A DNA stretch of 64,000 nt from Massilia aurea. Its GTDB lineage: Bacteria; Pseudomonadota; Gammaproteobacteria; Burkholderiales; Burkholderiaceae_D. The position numbers and the translations under genes are program-made. The stretch covers positions 620,001-684,000 of the forward strand of contig NZ_JACHBX010000001.1 in NCBI RefSeq assembly GCF_014200505.1, given 5' to 3'. The notes under the pieces were generated by a model that saw nothing but the letters and a program-made list of their open reading frames with translations, was not told where the DNA came from and ran no database searches. Below, piece after piece: positions 28,396 to 37,420 of the stretch; the stretch's first letter is position 1, and the number at the start of each line of letters is the position of its first letter.

Positions 28396-29379
28396 CAGCG
28401 CGCCGCTGCCCAATAGGGCAGCGTTGATATATTTCGAGCGCAGCGCTGCCGCCGTGTATTCGCTGTGCTCGATGACGTGATGTGGCGAGCCCTGGCGCTC
28501 ACGCAGTTCACGCGTGTAGTCAGGCTTGTGCAGGGCGTCGCGCCGGCTTGGGTCGGTGTCGACGTCCAGCTTCTGGTTCACGAACATCGTCGCCTGCAGG
28601 AATTTATCGAACACACGCGGCAGCAGGCGCGCGCCCGTCGAATTCATCTTGGCCGCACCGCCGACGAACACGTCGCGCTTCGGATGCTGGGCTGCATACA
28701 AGATCGCATCAGCAACGATTTCTGGCGCGTAGACTGGTGCTGGCAGCTTCGGTTCCTTGTCCATATAGTTTTTCGCGTGCACTGCAAACATGGTGTCGAT
28801 CCCGGTCGGCTTGATCAGCGTGACCGACATCGGTGCGCCTTCCTTGTCCAGTTCGATGCGCAGCGCATCCGTGAAGCCCTTCACGGCGTGCTTGGACGCC
28901 GCGTACATCCCTTGCAGCGGAATCGCATGGTCCGACAGTTCGCTGCCCAGGTTGATCAGCGCGCCGCCGCCGCGCAGCTTCATGCGCTTGACTGCTTCCA
29001 TCGAGCCATTGACTACACCCCAGAAGTTGGTCTGGAACAGGCGGTGGTGGTCTTCGGGCGCCACATCTTCCATCCGGCCAAAGATCGAGATACCCGCATT
29101 GTTGATCCAGGTGTCGATACGGCCGAAGCGTTCGATGGCGGCGTCGCCAATGCGCGCCACATCGTCGATATTGCCCACGTCCGCCGTGACGGTGACGACC
29201 TCGGCGCCGTTCGTGGTCAGTTCTTCAGCCAGGTGGGCGAGGGCGTCGTCGGCGCGTGCCGCCAGCACCAGCTTGGCGCCACGTTCAGCAGCCATGCGCG
29301 CCGTGGTCAGGCCGATGCCGCTGGTGGCGCCCGTGATGACGATGACTTGCTCATTGATTTTCTTCAGTTTGACTGACAT
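28357..29379 (-). CDS. SDR family oxidoreductase with C-terminal membrane anchor
   Basis: A 340-residue short-chain dehydrogenase/reductase. The Rossmann motif is TGATSGIG near residue 16, with NNAG near 94 and catalytic YAASK (Tyr and Lys) near 160. The C-terminal extension after about residue 265 ends in a single hydrophobic helix (NAALLGSGALLAAYVLTRRKTR), suggesting a membrane-anchored form. Enzymes of this type reduce or oxidise alcohol/ketone groups with NAD(P)H; the substrate is unknown. The start is supported by AAAGGA; an in-frame extension of 22 codons is unlikely. Confidence 0.92.
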   Translation of the reverse strand: MSVKLKKINEQVIVITGATSGIGLTTARMAAERGAKLVLAARADDALAHLAEELTTNGAEVVTVTADVGNIDDVARIGDAAIERFGRIDTWINNAGISIFGRMEDVAPEDHHRLFQTNFWGVVNGSMEAVKRMKLRGGGALINLGSELSDHAIPLQGMYAASKHAVKGFTDALRIELDKEGAPMSVTLIKPTGIDTMFAVHAKNYMDKEPKLPAPVYAPEIVADAILYAAQHPKRDVFVGGAAKMNSTGARLLPRVFDKFLQATMFVNQKLDVDTDPSRRDALHKPDYTRELRERQGSPHHVIEHSEYTAAALRSKYINAALLGSGALLAAYVLTRRKTR

Positions 29380-29512
29380 GGATGATCCTTTTTTCTTTGA
29401 TTTGGTCGAGGAAGGTGTTAGTGAAATGATCACTTCGTGTTGCATAGTGATATTTCAAGAGAAAACGTGGCGCGCGGGTGACGTGACGGGGCAGGCAGTC
29501 GCCCGATAACGA

Positions 29513-29549
29513 AAAACGCCGTTCCCACACGATGCGGGAACGGCGTTTT
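29513..29549. terminator. Bidirectional intrinsic terminator
   Basis: Perfect 14-bp stem AAAACGCCGTTCCC / GGGAACGGCGTTTT with a 9-base loop. It lies after the sulfate-binding protein gene (minus strand) and upstream of the SDR gene, so it mainly ends the former transcript. Confidence 0.9.
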
Positions 29550-29588
29550 ACGAGAACTGCGCGGGCGCAGGCGCGGGTAGGCGACAGG

Positions 29589-30590
29589 TTATTTCTTGGA
29601 GTAAATCTGATCGAACAAACCGCCATCGGCAAAGTGGGTTTTCTGCGCCGCGGTCCAGCCGCCGAAATCACTGATCTGGAACAGCTTAATCTGCGGGAAC
29701 TGCGACGCGTATTTCTTGGCGAACTTCTCGACCGAAGGGCGGTAGTAGTTCTTGGCGATGATGTCCTGGCCCTGGTCGCCGTACAAAAATTCGAGGTAAG
29801 CCTGCGCGACCGGCCGCGTGCCGCGCTTGTCGACGGTCTTGTCGACCACGGCCACTGGCGGCTCGGCCAGGATGCTGACCGACGGTGCGACGATCTCGAA
29901 CTTGTCCGGGCCGAGTTCACGCAGCGCCAGCAGCGCCTCGTTTTCCCAGGCCAGCAGCACGTCGCCGATGCCACGCTCGACGAAGGTCGTGGTGGCGCCG
30001 CGGGCGCCGGAATCGAGTACCGGCACGTTCTTGTACAGGCGCGCCAGGTAATCACGCGCTTTGGCGTCGGTGCCGCCCGGCTGGCGCAGCGCGTAGCCGT
30101 AGGCCGCCAGGTGGTTCCAGCGCGCGCCGCCAGATGTCTTCGGATTCGGCGTGATCACCGAAACGCCCGGCTTGACGAGGTCGCCCCAGTCGCGGATCTG
30201 TTTTGGATTGCCCTTGCGCACCAGGAACACGATGGTCGACGTGTACGGCGCGCTGCGGTATTTGAGTTTTTGTTCCCAGCCCGGATTGATCAGGCCCTTG
30301 TCGCGGATGGCGTCGATGTCGTACGCCAGCGCGAGGGTGACGACGTCGGCCTGCAGGCCGTCGATCACCGAGCGCGCCTGCTTGCCCGAGCCGCCGTGCG
30401 ACTGCTTGATCGTGACGTTATCGCCCGTCTTTGCTTTCCAGTGCTTGGCAAATGCCGCATCGAACTCGTGGTACAGCTCGCGCGTCGGATCATACGATAC
30501 GTTGAGCAGGCTGATGTCGGCGGCAAATGCCGGCGCGTGCGCCAGAAGGGTCAGGGCTGCCAGCGAGCTGATGAAGGTTTTGCGAAGCAT
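29589..30590 (-). CDS. sbp: Sulfate ABC transporter periplasmic binding protein
   Basis: A 333-residue periplasmic protein with a signal peptide (about 1-23, ending AFAAD). It matches Sbp/Cys[21 protein letters not shown] at the N-terminus, [16 protein letters not shown] and [12 protein letters not shown] in the ligand cleft. It binds sulfate (or thiosulfate) for the CysTWA permease. No permease or ATPase gene is adjacent, so it is an orphan binding protein here. The ribosome site is weak (AGAAAG). The long bidirectional terminator at 29513 ends its transcript. Confidence 0.93.
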   Translation of the reverse strand: MLRKTFISSLAALTLLAHAPAFAADISLLNVSYDPTRELYHEFDAAFAKHWKAKTGDNVTIKQSHGGSGKQARSVIDGLQADVVTLALAYDIDAIRDKGLINPGWEQKLKYRSAPYTSTIVFLVRKGNPKQIRDWGDLVKPGVSVITPNPKTSGGARWNHLAAYGYALRQPGGTDAKARDYLARLYKNVPVLDSGARGATTTFVERGIGDVLLAWENEALLALRELGPDKFEIVAPSVSILAEPPVAVVDKTVDKRGTRPVAQAYLEFLYGDQGQDIIAKNYYRPSVEKFAKKYASQFPQIKLFQISDFGGWTAAQKTHFADGGLFDQIYSKK

Positions 30591-30700
30591 CGAATGTCTT
30601 TCTATAGGTTAGAGACAGTAGCGTACGGTCTCGAGCTATAGAGAGAAAACGAATAAATTCAAGCAACCTTATACGATTTCTGCGCCGGCACAGGTGCGGC

Positions 30701-30913
30701 TCAGTTTGCCTTCGACAGGATGACCAGCCAGCGGCGGAACAGCAGGATCTCAACGTGGCCGGCTTCAACGCCCGTATCGCACTCGATGACCGGATTCACG
30801 GCGTAGAAACGCTTGCGGAAGTCGCGGGTCACCAGGATTTCGCGACGGCCAATGCGGACCATGAAAGGGGTCGGGGCGTGTTCCATACCAAAAGAGCTAT
30901 TGAGCGTGGTCAT
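30701..30913 (-). CDS. Conserved small protein downstream of a double LexA box
   Basis: A 70-residue basic protein (MVRIGRREILVTRDFRKRFY, later HVEILLFRRWLVILSKAN) with a good ribosome site (GAGGAAAC). I do not recognise the family. No signal peptide; one moderately hydrophobic C-terminal strand. It begins 48 bp from a symmetrical double LexA-type operator, so it is probably induced by DNA damage. Small SOS proteins in other bacteria inhibit division or regulate RecA; that this is one of them is only a suggestion. Confidence 0.7.
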   Translation of the reverse strand: MTTLNSSFGMEHAPTPFMVRIGRREILVTRDFRKRFYAVNPVIECDTGVEAGHVEILLFRRWLVILSKAN

Positions 30914-30961
30914 GTTCGTTTCCTCGTATCGAGTGGTTATGCAGTGAAGTAAGAATACCAT

Positions 30962-31006
30962 AACTACTGTATGAATCAACAGTTACTGTTCGGGCATACA
31001 GTAGTT
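30962..31006. promoter_or_regulatory. Symmetrical double LexA (SOS) box
   Basis: Two 20-bp sites of the form TACTGT-N8-ACAGTW share one base: 30965-30984 and 30984-31003. Both fit the CTGT-N8-ACAG LexA consensus of beta/gammaproteobacteria exactly. The outer halves are a perfect 12-bp inverted repeat (AACTACTGTATG / CATACAGTAGTT). It lies about 50 bp from the starts of both flanking divergent genes. Confidence 0.82.
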
Positions 31007-31053
31007 TTTGCTGTGTGTGGTATTTTCGCCAAGTCAGTCATAATCGCGTCATC

Positions 31054-31803
31054 ATGACCAAAACACTGCCTCGCCTCCAGCGCTTTGCCGCCAACCGCTT
31101 CTCTGCCGAGGGCGAATACGGGCTGCACCTGACCATCGGCGTGGCGCTGCTGCTCGCTGCGATGGCGGTGTTCGCCCAGCTTGCCGGCGCCGTCGTGGCT
31201 GGCGCGCCAATTACCCAGTTCGACGCCGAGATCGCGAACTGGCTGCACCTGCACGCGCGCCAGGGTGGCCTGTTGCGCGATGTGCTCCTGTTCATCACCC
31301 ACATCCACAGCACGCCGGGCATCCTCGTCATGGCGTTCTGCGCGGCGCTGTGGCTGTATCGCAGCGGTCACCGTTACTGGACGATGGCAGTCATCGCCAG
31401 CGTGCCGGGTGGCATGCTGCTCAATGTCGCGCTCAAGCACACGTTCGAACGTGCCCGGCCGCACTTCGACGAGCCGATCGTCACCTTGACCACTTATAGT
31501 TTCCCCAGCGGCCACACGATGGCCGCCACCGTGCTGTATGGCGTGCTGGCCTGTTATTTCTCGCGCCGCGCCCGGACATGGCCGGGCAGGGTGCTGCCCT
31601 TCGTGCTGGCGGCCCTGATGATTGGCACCGTGGCGTTTTCGCGCATGTATCTCGGCGCGCACTATCTCACCGACATCCTCGCTGCACTGACGGAAGGCTG
31701 CGGCTGGCTCGCGATCTGCATCAGCGGCACTGCTACCCTCAATCGCCGCCGCAGGGCGCGTGAACGGCGCCAGTCCGGCGCGGCCTCACCCCAAGAAATG
31801 TAA
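31054..31803 (+). CDS. PAP2 family phosphatase, membrane-bound
   Basis: A 249-residue polytopic membrane enzyme of the PAP2 superfamily. The three phosphatase motifs are present: KHTFERARP, PSGH (in SFPSGHTMAA) and SRMYLGAHYLTD. About six hydrophobic segments. Such enzymes dephosphorylate phosphatidic acid, undecaprenyl pyrophosphate or lipid A precursors on the outer face of the inner membrane. A GTG at 31015 in frame is an alternative start; neither has a clear ribosome site. It is followed 11 bp later by a metallophosphoesterase and shares its promoter region with a double LexA box. Confidence 0.9.
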   Translation: MTKTLPRLQRFAANRFSAEGEYGLHLTIGVALLLAAMAVFAQLAGAVVAGAPITQFDAEIANWLHLHARQGGLLRDVLLFITHIHSTPGILVMAFCAALWLYRSGHRYWTMAVIASVPGGMLLNVALKHTFERARPHFDEPIVTLTTYSFPSGHTMAATVLYGVLACYFSRRARTWPGRVLPFVLAALMIGTVAFSRMYLGAHYLTDILAALTEGCGWLAICISGTATLNRRRRARERRQSGAASPQEM

Positions 31804-31814
31804 GGAGTTTTTCG

Positions 31815-32651
31815 ATGCGCACTCTCGTTCACCTGTCCGACCTGCACTTTGGCCGCGTCGACCAGGCCCTGCTCGGCCCGTTGCGCGAGCTCGTGCACAG
31901 CATCGCGGCCGATGTCGTCGTCATTTCGGGCGACCTGACCCAGCGTGCCAAGGTGGAAGAATTCGAAGAGGCGCGCGCGTTTCTCGATTCGCTGCCCGGA
32001 CCGCAGATCGTCGTGCCGGGCAACCACGATATTTCGCTGTACAACGTGCTGCGCCGTTTCGCCCGGCCGCTGTCGCGCTATCGCCGCTACATCACCGACG
32101 ATCTCGAGCCGGTCTTCATCGACGACGAGATCGCCGTCGTCGGCGTCAACACGGCCCGTTCGCTGACGATCAAGGACGGGCGCGTCAGCCACGAGCAGAT
32201 AGCCGCACTGCGCGAGCGCCTGAGTGGCCTGAGCCCTGACGTCACGCGCATCGTGGTCACGCACCACCCGTTCGACTTGCCCGATCACTTCGAAAAGCGC
32301 GACCTGGTCGTGCGCGCTCCGCTGGCGATGGAAGTGTTTGCCGAAACCGGCGTCGATATCCTGATGGCCGGGCACATGCACGCCAGCCACGCCGGCAGCA
32401 CGGCGGCGCGCTACCAGATCGATGCGTATGCGGCGCTGGTGATCCAGGCCGGCACGGCGACCTCGACGCGCGGGCGCGGCGAAGTCAATTCATTCAATGT
32501 GGTGCGGGTGGATGCGCAGCGGGTCGAGATCGACCGCTACGGCTGGGATGCGGTGGGCGGCAAGTTTGAGCTGGTCAATACCGAAAAGTTCATGCAGGCC
32601 GGCAGCGTCTGGTCGCCGCACACCGACGGCATGCTGGCTGCGGGGCTCTAA
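31815..32651 (+). CDS. Calcineurin-like metallophosphoesterase
   Basis: A 278-residue cytoplasmic protein with the full metallophosphoesterase motif series: HLSDLHFG (D and H), SGDLTQR, PGNHDIS, VVTHHPFD and GHMHASHAG. It should bind two metal ions and hydrolyse a phosphoester, by homology possibly a cyclic nucleotide (CpdA-like) or a nucleotide-linked lipid precursor (LpxH-like). AAGGAG precedes the start. It is the second gene of a unit with the PAP2 phosphatase. Confidence 0.92.
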   Translation: MRTLVHLSDLHFGRVDQALLGPLRELVHSIAADVVVISGDLTQRAKVEEFEEARAFLDSLPGPQIVVPGNHDISLYNVLRRFARPLSRYRRYITDDLEPVFIDDEIAVVGVNTARSLTIKDGRVSHEQIAALRERLSGLSPDVTRIVVTHHPFDLPDHFEKRDLVVRAPLAMEVFAETGVDILMAGHMHASHAGSTAARYQIDAYAALVIQAGTATSTRGRGEVNSFNVVRVDAQRVEIDRYGWDAVGGKFELVNTEKFMQAGSVWSPHTDGMLAAGL

Positions 32652-32668
32652 GACCCCACCAGGCGCGC

Positions 32669-34057
32669 TCAGATCCAGTATTCGGTCAGGCGCGCCATCG
32701 CTTCGCGCAGGCGGTCGGACCATGGCCGCCGTTTCCACGCGTCGAGCTTGATTTCTTTCGAATGGACGACGTCTTCCTTGAACGCGGCTTCCATCTCGCG
32801 CCCGAAGGCCGGGTCCAGCACGACCACATTGACTTCATAGTTGTGGATGAAACTGCGGCGGTCGATATTGGCCGAGCCGATGGAGGACCACATGCCATCG
32901 ATCACCGTGGTCTTGGCGTGCAGGACCGCCACTTGCAACTGGTGAATGCGCACGCCGCCCGCGAGCAGCTCTTCGTAGAACGATTCACCCGCATGCCGGA
33001 TGAAGCCATGGTCGGACACGCCGGGCAGCACGAGCTGCACGTCCACACCGCGCTTGGCGGCGGCGATCAGGCCGTCGACGATCTGGCGGTCCGGCACGAA
33101 GTAGGCGGCTGTCAGGTAGATCGATTTCTTCGATTCGCCGATGGCCACAACGAGTGACTTGTAGATGGACGAATCGTGGTCCGGCGACGTGGCCAGCACG
33201 CGCACCACCTTGTCGCCCGCAGGCGCCAGTTGCGGGAAATAATCGATCTGCGGTAATTCACCGGCGTCCTGGTGCACCCAGTTATCGATGAATGCCCACT
33301 GCAACGCGCCGACCGCAGGGCCCTGGATCTTGATGTGCGTGTCGCGCCAGCCGACCTTGTCCTGGCTCACGTCGTCCGGGCGCTTCTTGGAACGGAACAG
33401 CGAGCTGTTCGCGTAGGTGCTGCTGATGTTGATGCCGCCGGTGAAAGCCACGAGCCCGTCGACGATCATGATCTTGCGGTGATCGCGGTTGTTCAGCGCC
33501 CATTTTCCGGGGCGCTTGGTCGGGTCCACCGGATTGAAGACCAGCACGTTTACGCCGGCCTGGCGCAGCCGGTCGAAGAATTCCTTCGGTGTGGCCAGCG
33601 TGCCGACCCCGTCGACCATGATATTGACCACGACGCCTTCGCTGCGTTTCTGCATCAGGATCTCGGCGAACTGGCCGCCGATCTCGTCATGGTCAAAGAT
33701 ATAAGTTTCCAGGTTGATCGATTTCTTGGCCCCGCGCGCCGCTTCCATCATTGCGCGCATCGTTGCCGGGCCGTCGAACAGCAGCGTGACGGCATTGCCG
33801 GCGATCATCGGCACGCCGGTGGCCTGTTCTTCCAGCACCGCCAACCCCTTGAGATCGGTCGACGCGCGCGCCCAGCGCCGCTTGAGCAGCGCCGCCGCCT
33901 GTTTCTGCTTGAGTTCGCCATGCTGCGTCGTGACCGTCGGCGTCGACTGACCGGGCGCTCCGGTCATCGTGCTGGCATCGGGCAGTGACTTGCAGGCCGT
34001 CACCGCGCAGGCAAGAGCGGCGATGGCACACCAGGCGGCGAAGCGCTGTTTGATCAT
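32669..34057 (-). CDS. Phospholipase D family protein, cardiolipin synthase-like lipoprotein
   Basis: A 462-residue protein with an N-terminal signal ending in a lipobox-like VTAC (C22). Two HKD motifs are intact: HRKIMIVDG in NNRDHRKIMIVDG and HAKTTVIDG. Internal order is as in ClsB/ClsC cardiolipin synthases (TYIFDHDEIGGQFAEIL, GGINISSTYA, GSANIDRRSF). It probably joins phospholipids to make cardiolipin, or hydrolyses them, at the envelope. Its ATG overlaps the stop of the upstream Gcr-type gene by 4 bases (ATGA), so they are co-translated. Confidence 0.9.
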   Translation of the reverse strand: MIKQRFAAWCAIAALACAVTACKSLPDASTMTGAPGQSTPTVTTQHGELKQKQAAALLKRRWARASTDLKGLAVLEEQATGVPMIAGNAVTLLFDGPATMRAMMEAARGAKKSINLETYIFDHDEIGGQFAEILMQKRSEGVVVNIMVDGVGTLATPKEFFDRLRQAGVNVLVFNPVDPTKRPGKWALNNRDHRKIMIVDGLVAFTGGINISSTYANSSLFRSKKRPDDVSQDKVGWRDTHIKIQGPAVGALQWAFIDNWVHQDAGELPQIDYFPQLAPAGDKVVRVLATSPDHDSSIYKSLVVAIGESKKSIYLTAAYFVPDRQIVDGLIAAAKRGVDVQLVLPGVSDHGFIRHAGESFYEELLAGGVRIHQLQVAVLHAKTTVIDGMWSSIGSANIDRRSFIHNYEVNVVVLDPAFGREMEAAFKEDVVHSKEIKLDAWKRRPWSDRLREAMARLTEYWI

Positions 34058-36255
34058 TTTGATCCTCGTACGGGTTCTGCATCAGGGGGCGCCAGTTGGC
34101 GGTGCTTGGGGCCGAGGAAGAATTCCACCGGCGAATACGCAAAGCGGCGGCCCAGTGCCTGCACCAGGAGGATGCCGCGCTTGAAGCGGATCTTGCGTGC
34201 GCGCAGTGCAACCCACAGCGCCAGGCCGAAGCTGACCAACAGGTTGACCGTACCGATCATCAAGACGCCAGCGGTCGCGTTGAGAATCTGCGGCAATGTC
34301 ATCTGGTAGTCAAGCGCCACCAGCGCGGTCGCGAAATTGGCGGCCGAGAACGTGATGTGGCGAATGTCGATCGGCAGGCCCAGCAGGAAGCCGACGGTGC
34401 CCGTGGTGCCCAGCAGAATGCCGAAGAAGAAGTTACCCATCAAACCGCCCAGGTTGTTCTCGACATACGCGCCCAGGCGCGCGAGCCGTGCCGGACCCAG
34501 TAGCGTGCGCAGGCCGCGCAATTGCTGGACGCGCTGGCCCATACGGGTGTACAGCGCCTTATTGTCATAGTAGCCCGATACCAGGCCGGCCACGAACAGC
34601 CAGACGCCGGCCACCGCCGCATAGAACAGGGCAGGGCTGTTGACGGGGTCAATCTCGTTGAGCAGGTGCAGCGCCTTGATCGGGTCCACCAGATGTTCGC
34701 CCCGGTACCAGCGCACCCCCTCGGCAATGGCCCAGGCCACCGGGAACGCGACCAGCACGTTGCCGAGCACCGCCACCATCTGGGTGCGGAACACTTTGTT
34801 GACGAGCTCAGCGAGCCGGTCGACGTCCAGGCCGCGCCCGGTCGCCGAGCGGTGCAGCGAAGCCGCGATGCGCTGGGCCGTCATGGCCGGCTGCTTGGTC
34901 GCCACCGTAAAGTGCAGCATGTGGATCAGCACGAAGCCGAACGAGTAATTCATGCTGAACAAAAAGGCCTGGACCAGCGGCGGCGAGTGCAGATAGCCCA
35001 GCAGAATCTTGAACAGTGCCATGAAGCCGACGATGAAGCCGGCACCGGACGACGACCACAGCATCTTGCGCAAGCCCTTGCGGTCTTCGGCGATGTAGTG
35101 CTCGCCTGTGCGGCTGGCGTTTTCGGTGACATTGCGCGCCAGCAGGTCGACGTTGTCGCGCACCAGGTTCGTCACCTGGTACTTGGTGTTGTGCGCTTCG
35201 ATGAGTTCTTCGGCCAGCTCGATCACGGCGCGCTCGCGCGCCGTCAGTACGAGCGGCGGCTGGTCCGCCACGACGGCGACATTGCCTTGCGGCGTCAGCG
35301 TGACGGCCGATGCGGCCGCGCCGGCCAGCTGCGGCGTGCCGGCTGCCATGGCGCTCAGCACGCCCTGGGTTGCAGCCTCTGTGTCAGCCGCCGTGTCGGT
35401 GTCCGTGGCAACCTCGGGCACGTCCACCAGGAACAGCAGCTTTTGCAGGCGGTCGATACTTTGCTGCAGCGCGACCAGCAGGTAGGTCAGGGCGATGCTG
35501 GTGCCGCTGCTCAGCGCCAGGCGGCGGATCTTGAGCACCACGTCTTCGCACTGGTCGAGCATCACGAGCAGGTGGCGCGCATCGTCCGGACGCGGGATGT
35601 CGCCGTTCAGGTAGCGCGCATATTCATCGAGGTAACGGTTGACCTCGATGTTCTGCATCAGGAACGGTGAGTCGAAGTTCTCGATCTGGCTGTAGCTGTG
35701 CACCAGGCGCGGCTCCAGACCCAGCGCGCAGACGCGGCACGACAGCGTGCGGATTGCATCGAGCAAGCCCTTGAGCGTGACGACGCGCGCGCGGCCAGGG
35801 TTCGCGTCGGCCGGGACCGGCGCGCTTTCGATCACATGGAACAGCGCCATCCAGTCGGTGTCGGGCACTGCGCGAATCCATTCGTAATCGTCCTGGCGGT
35901 ACAGCACCTGGTCGAGTGCATCGGACAGGTACAGGTCTTCCAGTGCCGGCGGCAGGAAACGGTACGTGATGCGGCTTTTCAGCTCGGTGACGAAACCATC
36001 GTTCGACAGGATGCCGATGTCACTGTACAGGCTGGTGTGGCGGCGCTTTTCGAGCAGCGTGGTGATGTAGCGGCGCAGCGCCCAGGCCTGGTCGGGATTG
36101 CCCTTGAGAAGCTGGGTCAGCGTCCGCACGGACTGGGCCGGATCGTCCACGGTTTGCCACACCCAGCGCTGGCGCGGGCGCAGATGGCACACCAACTCAA
36201 CCAGCAGGTCGATGTTGTCACTGTTGGGGTCGATTCGTTCGAGCGTAGAAAGCAT
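34054..36255 (-). CDS. Gcr/SpecificRecomb family membrane protein
   Basis: A 733-residue protein of the family annotated in databases as site-specific recombinase Gcr (PF10136). Residues 1-370 are soluble and helical; about 395-690 contain some seven membrane spans (for example GFIVGFMALFKILLGYL, FFFGILLGTTGTVGFLLGL, VLMIGTVNLLVSFGLALWV). It has no tyrosine- or serine-recombinase catalytic residues, so the family name is probably misleading. It is translationally coupled to a phospholipase-D enzyme, suggesting an envelope or lipid role. No ribosome site is visible before the ATG. Confidence 0.85.
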   Translation of the reverse strand: MLSTLERIDPNSDNIDLLVELVCHLRPRQRWVWQTVDDPAQSVRTLTQLLKGNPDQAWALRRYITTLLEKRRHTSLYSDIGILSNDGFVTELKSRITYRFLPPALEDLYLSDALDQVLYRQDDYEWIRAVPDTDWMALFHVIESAPVPADANPGRARVVTLKGLLDAIRTLSCRVCALGLEPRLVHSYSQIENFDSPFLMQNIEVNRYLDEYARYLNGDIPRPDDARHLLVMLDQCEDVVLKIRRLALSSGTSIALTYLLVALQQSIDRLQKLLFLVDVPEVATDTDTAADTEAATQGVLSAMAAGTPQLAGAAASAVTLTPQGNVAVVADQPPLVLTARERAVIELAEELIEAHNTKYQVTNLVRDNVDLLARNVTENASRTGEHYIAEDRKGLRKMLWSSSGAGFIVGFMALFKILLGYLHSPPLVQAFLFSMNYSFGFVLIHMLHFTVATKQPAMTAQRIAASLHRSATGRGLDVDRLAELVNKVFRTQMVAVLGNVLVAFPVAWAIAEGVRWYRGEHLVDPIKALHLLNEIDPVNSPALFYAAVAGVWLFVAGLVSGYYDNKALYTRMGQRVQQLRGLRTLLGPARLARLGAYVENNLGGLMGNFFFGILLGTTGTVGFLLGLPIDIRHITFSAANFATALVALDYQMTLPQILNATAGVLMIGTVNLLVSFGLALWVALRARKIRFKRGILLVQALGRRFAYSPVEFFLGPKHRQLAPPDAEPVRGSK

Positions 36256-36451
36256 GAAAAAAATTGATACTGGAAAGCCTCAGTGTACGCGAGGCGCCCG
36301 GCCTGGATGGTGTGGCAACGAACAGTAACGTTGTGGAAATGTCCGCATGGCACTTTTAGTGCCCGAACTGCCGGTGCTGGCGGCTGGACGAGGGCAGGGC
36401 AATCCCGCTACACTGGACTGGATTTGCAATGTTGCAGTGACGAAGGAAACC

Positions 36452-37288
36452 ATGTACCTCACGTATTTCAACGGCCAATGGGCCGAGGGCAATGTGCCCT
36501 TGTATGGCGCGATGGACCACAGCCTGTGGCTGGGTTCGTCCGTTTTCGATGGCGCGCGTTCGCTTGCCGGCAAGCTGCCCGACCTGCGGCCACACCTCGA
36601 GCGCGTGATCAGCTCCGCCGAGAAACTGGGCCTGGCCTGCCCCCTGAGCGTGGACGAGATGGAAGCGCTGGTGCACGAAGGCGTCGCGAAGTTTGCGCCG
36701 GATGCCGAGCTGTATGTGCGCCCGCTGGTGTTTGGCACGGAAGGCTTCCTGATTCCGGTTGCCGAGAAAAGCCAGTTCGCGCTGACGCTGTTCGATGCGC
36801 CGCTGCCGCCGTTCGTCGGGTTTTCGGCCGGCCTGTCGACGATGCGCCGGCCCCAGCCGAGCATGGCGCCGACGGATGCCAAGGCATCGGCCCTGTACGC
36901 CAACTCGACCCGCGCCATGCGCGAAGTGAAGGCGCGCGGCTTCGAGCAGGCGATCATGCTTGACGGCGAAGGCCATGTCGCCGAATTTGGCGCCTCGAAC
37001 CTGTTCCTGGTCACGGCCGACGGCAAAGTGGTCACGCCCCGCTTGAATGGCACGTTCCTCGCGGGCATTACGCGTGCGCGCGTGATGGCGCTGCTGGCCG
37101 GTGTCGGCATCGAGGTCGAAGAACGCACGGTCGACGAAGCCGAGCTGCGCACGGCGCGTGAAATCTTCAGCACCGGTAACTATGGCAAGGTCACGCCATG
37201 CACCCGCTATGAAGACCACGTGCTGGAAGTCGGGCCGGTCGCAAGCCAGGCGCGCGAACTGTATATGGCGTTCACGCAGGCCGCGTAA
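36452..37288 (+). CDS. Branched-chain amino acid aminotransferase-like (fold type IV)
   Basis: A 278-residue PLP enzyme of the IlvE/D-amino-acid transaminase/ADC-lyase class. Landmarks: SVFDGARSLAG, the PLP-lysine region PTDAKASALYANSTRAMRE, EFGASNLFLV and the late GNYGKVTPCTRYEDH. Typical IlvE proteins are about 300 residues; this one is slightly short and belongs to the branch often annotated as branched-chain aminotransferase without proof of substrate. AAGGA lies 5 bases before the chosen ATG. It stands alone, followed by a repeat element and a terminator. Confidence 0.88.
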   Translation: MYLTYFNGQWAEGNVPLYGAMDHSLWLGSSVFDGARSLAGKLPDLRPHLERVISSAEKLGLACPLSVDEMEALVHEGVAKFAPDAELYVRPLVFGTEGFLIPVAEKSQFALTLFDAPLPPFVGFSAGLSTMRRPQPSMAPTDAKASALYANSTRAMREVKARGFEQAIMLDGEGHVAEFGASNLFLVTADGKVVTPRLNGTFLAGITRARVMALLAGVGIEVEERTVDEAELRTAREIFSTGNYGKVTPCTRYEDHVLEVGPVASQARELYMAFTQAA

Positions 37289-37304
37289 TCATTGGTGCGA
37301 ATGC

Positions 37305-37419
37305 GTAGGGTGGACGGCTGCGCCGTCCACGCGTTCAAACTGATCCTGCTCCGAGGTATGCGAAGGCAGTTTGAACGCGTGGACGGGGAAACCCGCCTCG
37401 CCGGCCGCGTCCACCCTAC
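37305..37419. repeat. MITE/REP-like element, copy 2 (GTAGGGTGGACG ends)
   Basis: A 115-bp element whose ends GTAGGGTGGACG / CGTCCACCCTAC are perfect inverted repeats. Inside is a perfect 20-bp inverted pair, 37323-37342 against 37367-37386 (CCGTCCACGCGTTCAAACTG and its complement). It matches copy 1 at 7619-7718 at both ends and through the first inner arm, but the centre differs. Confidence 0.88.
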
Positions 37420-37420
37420 A

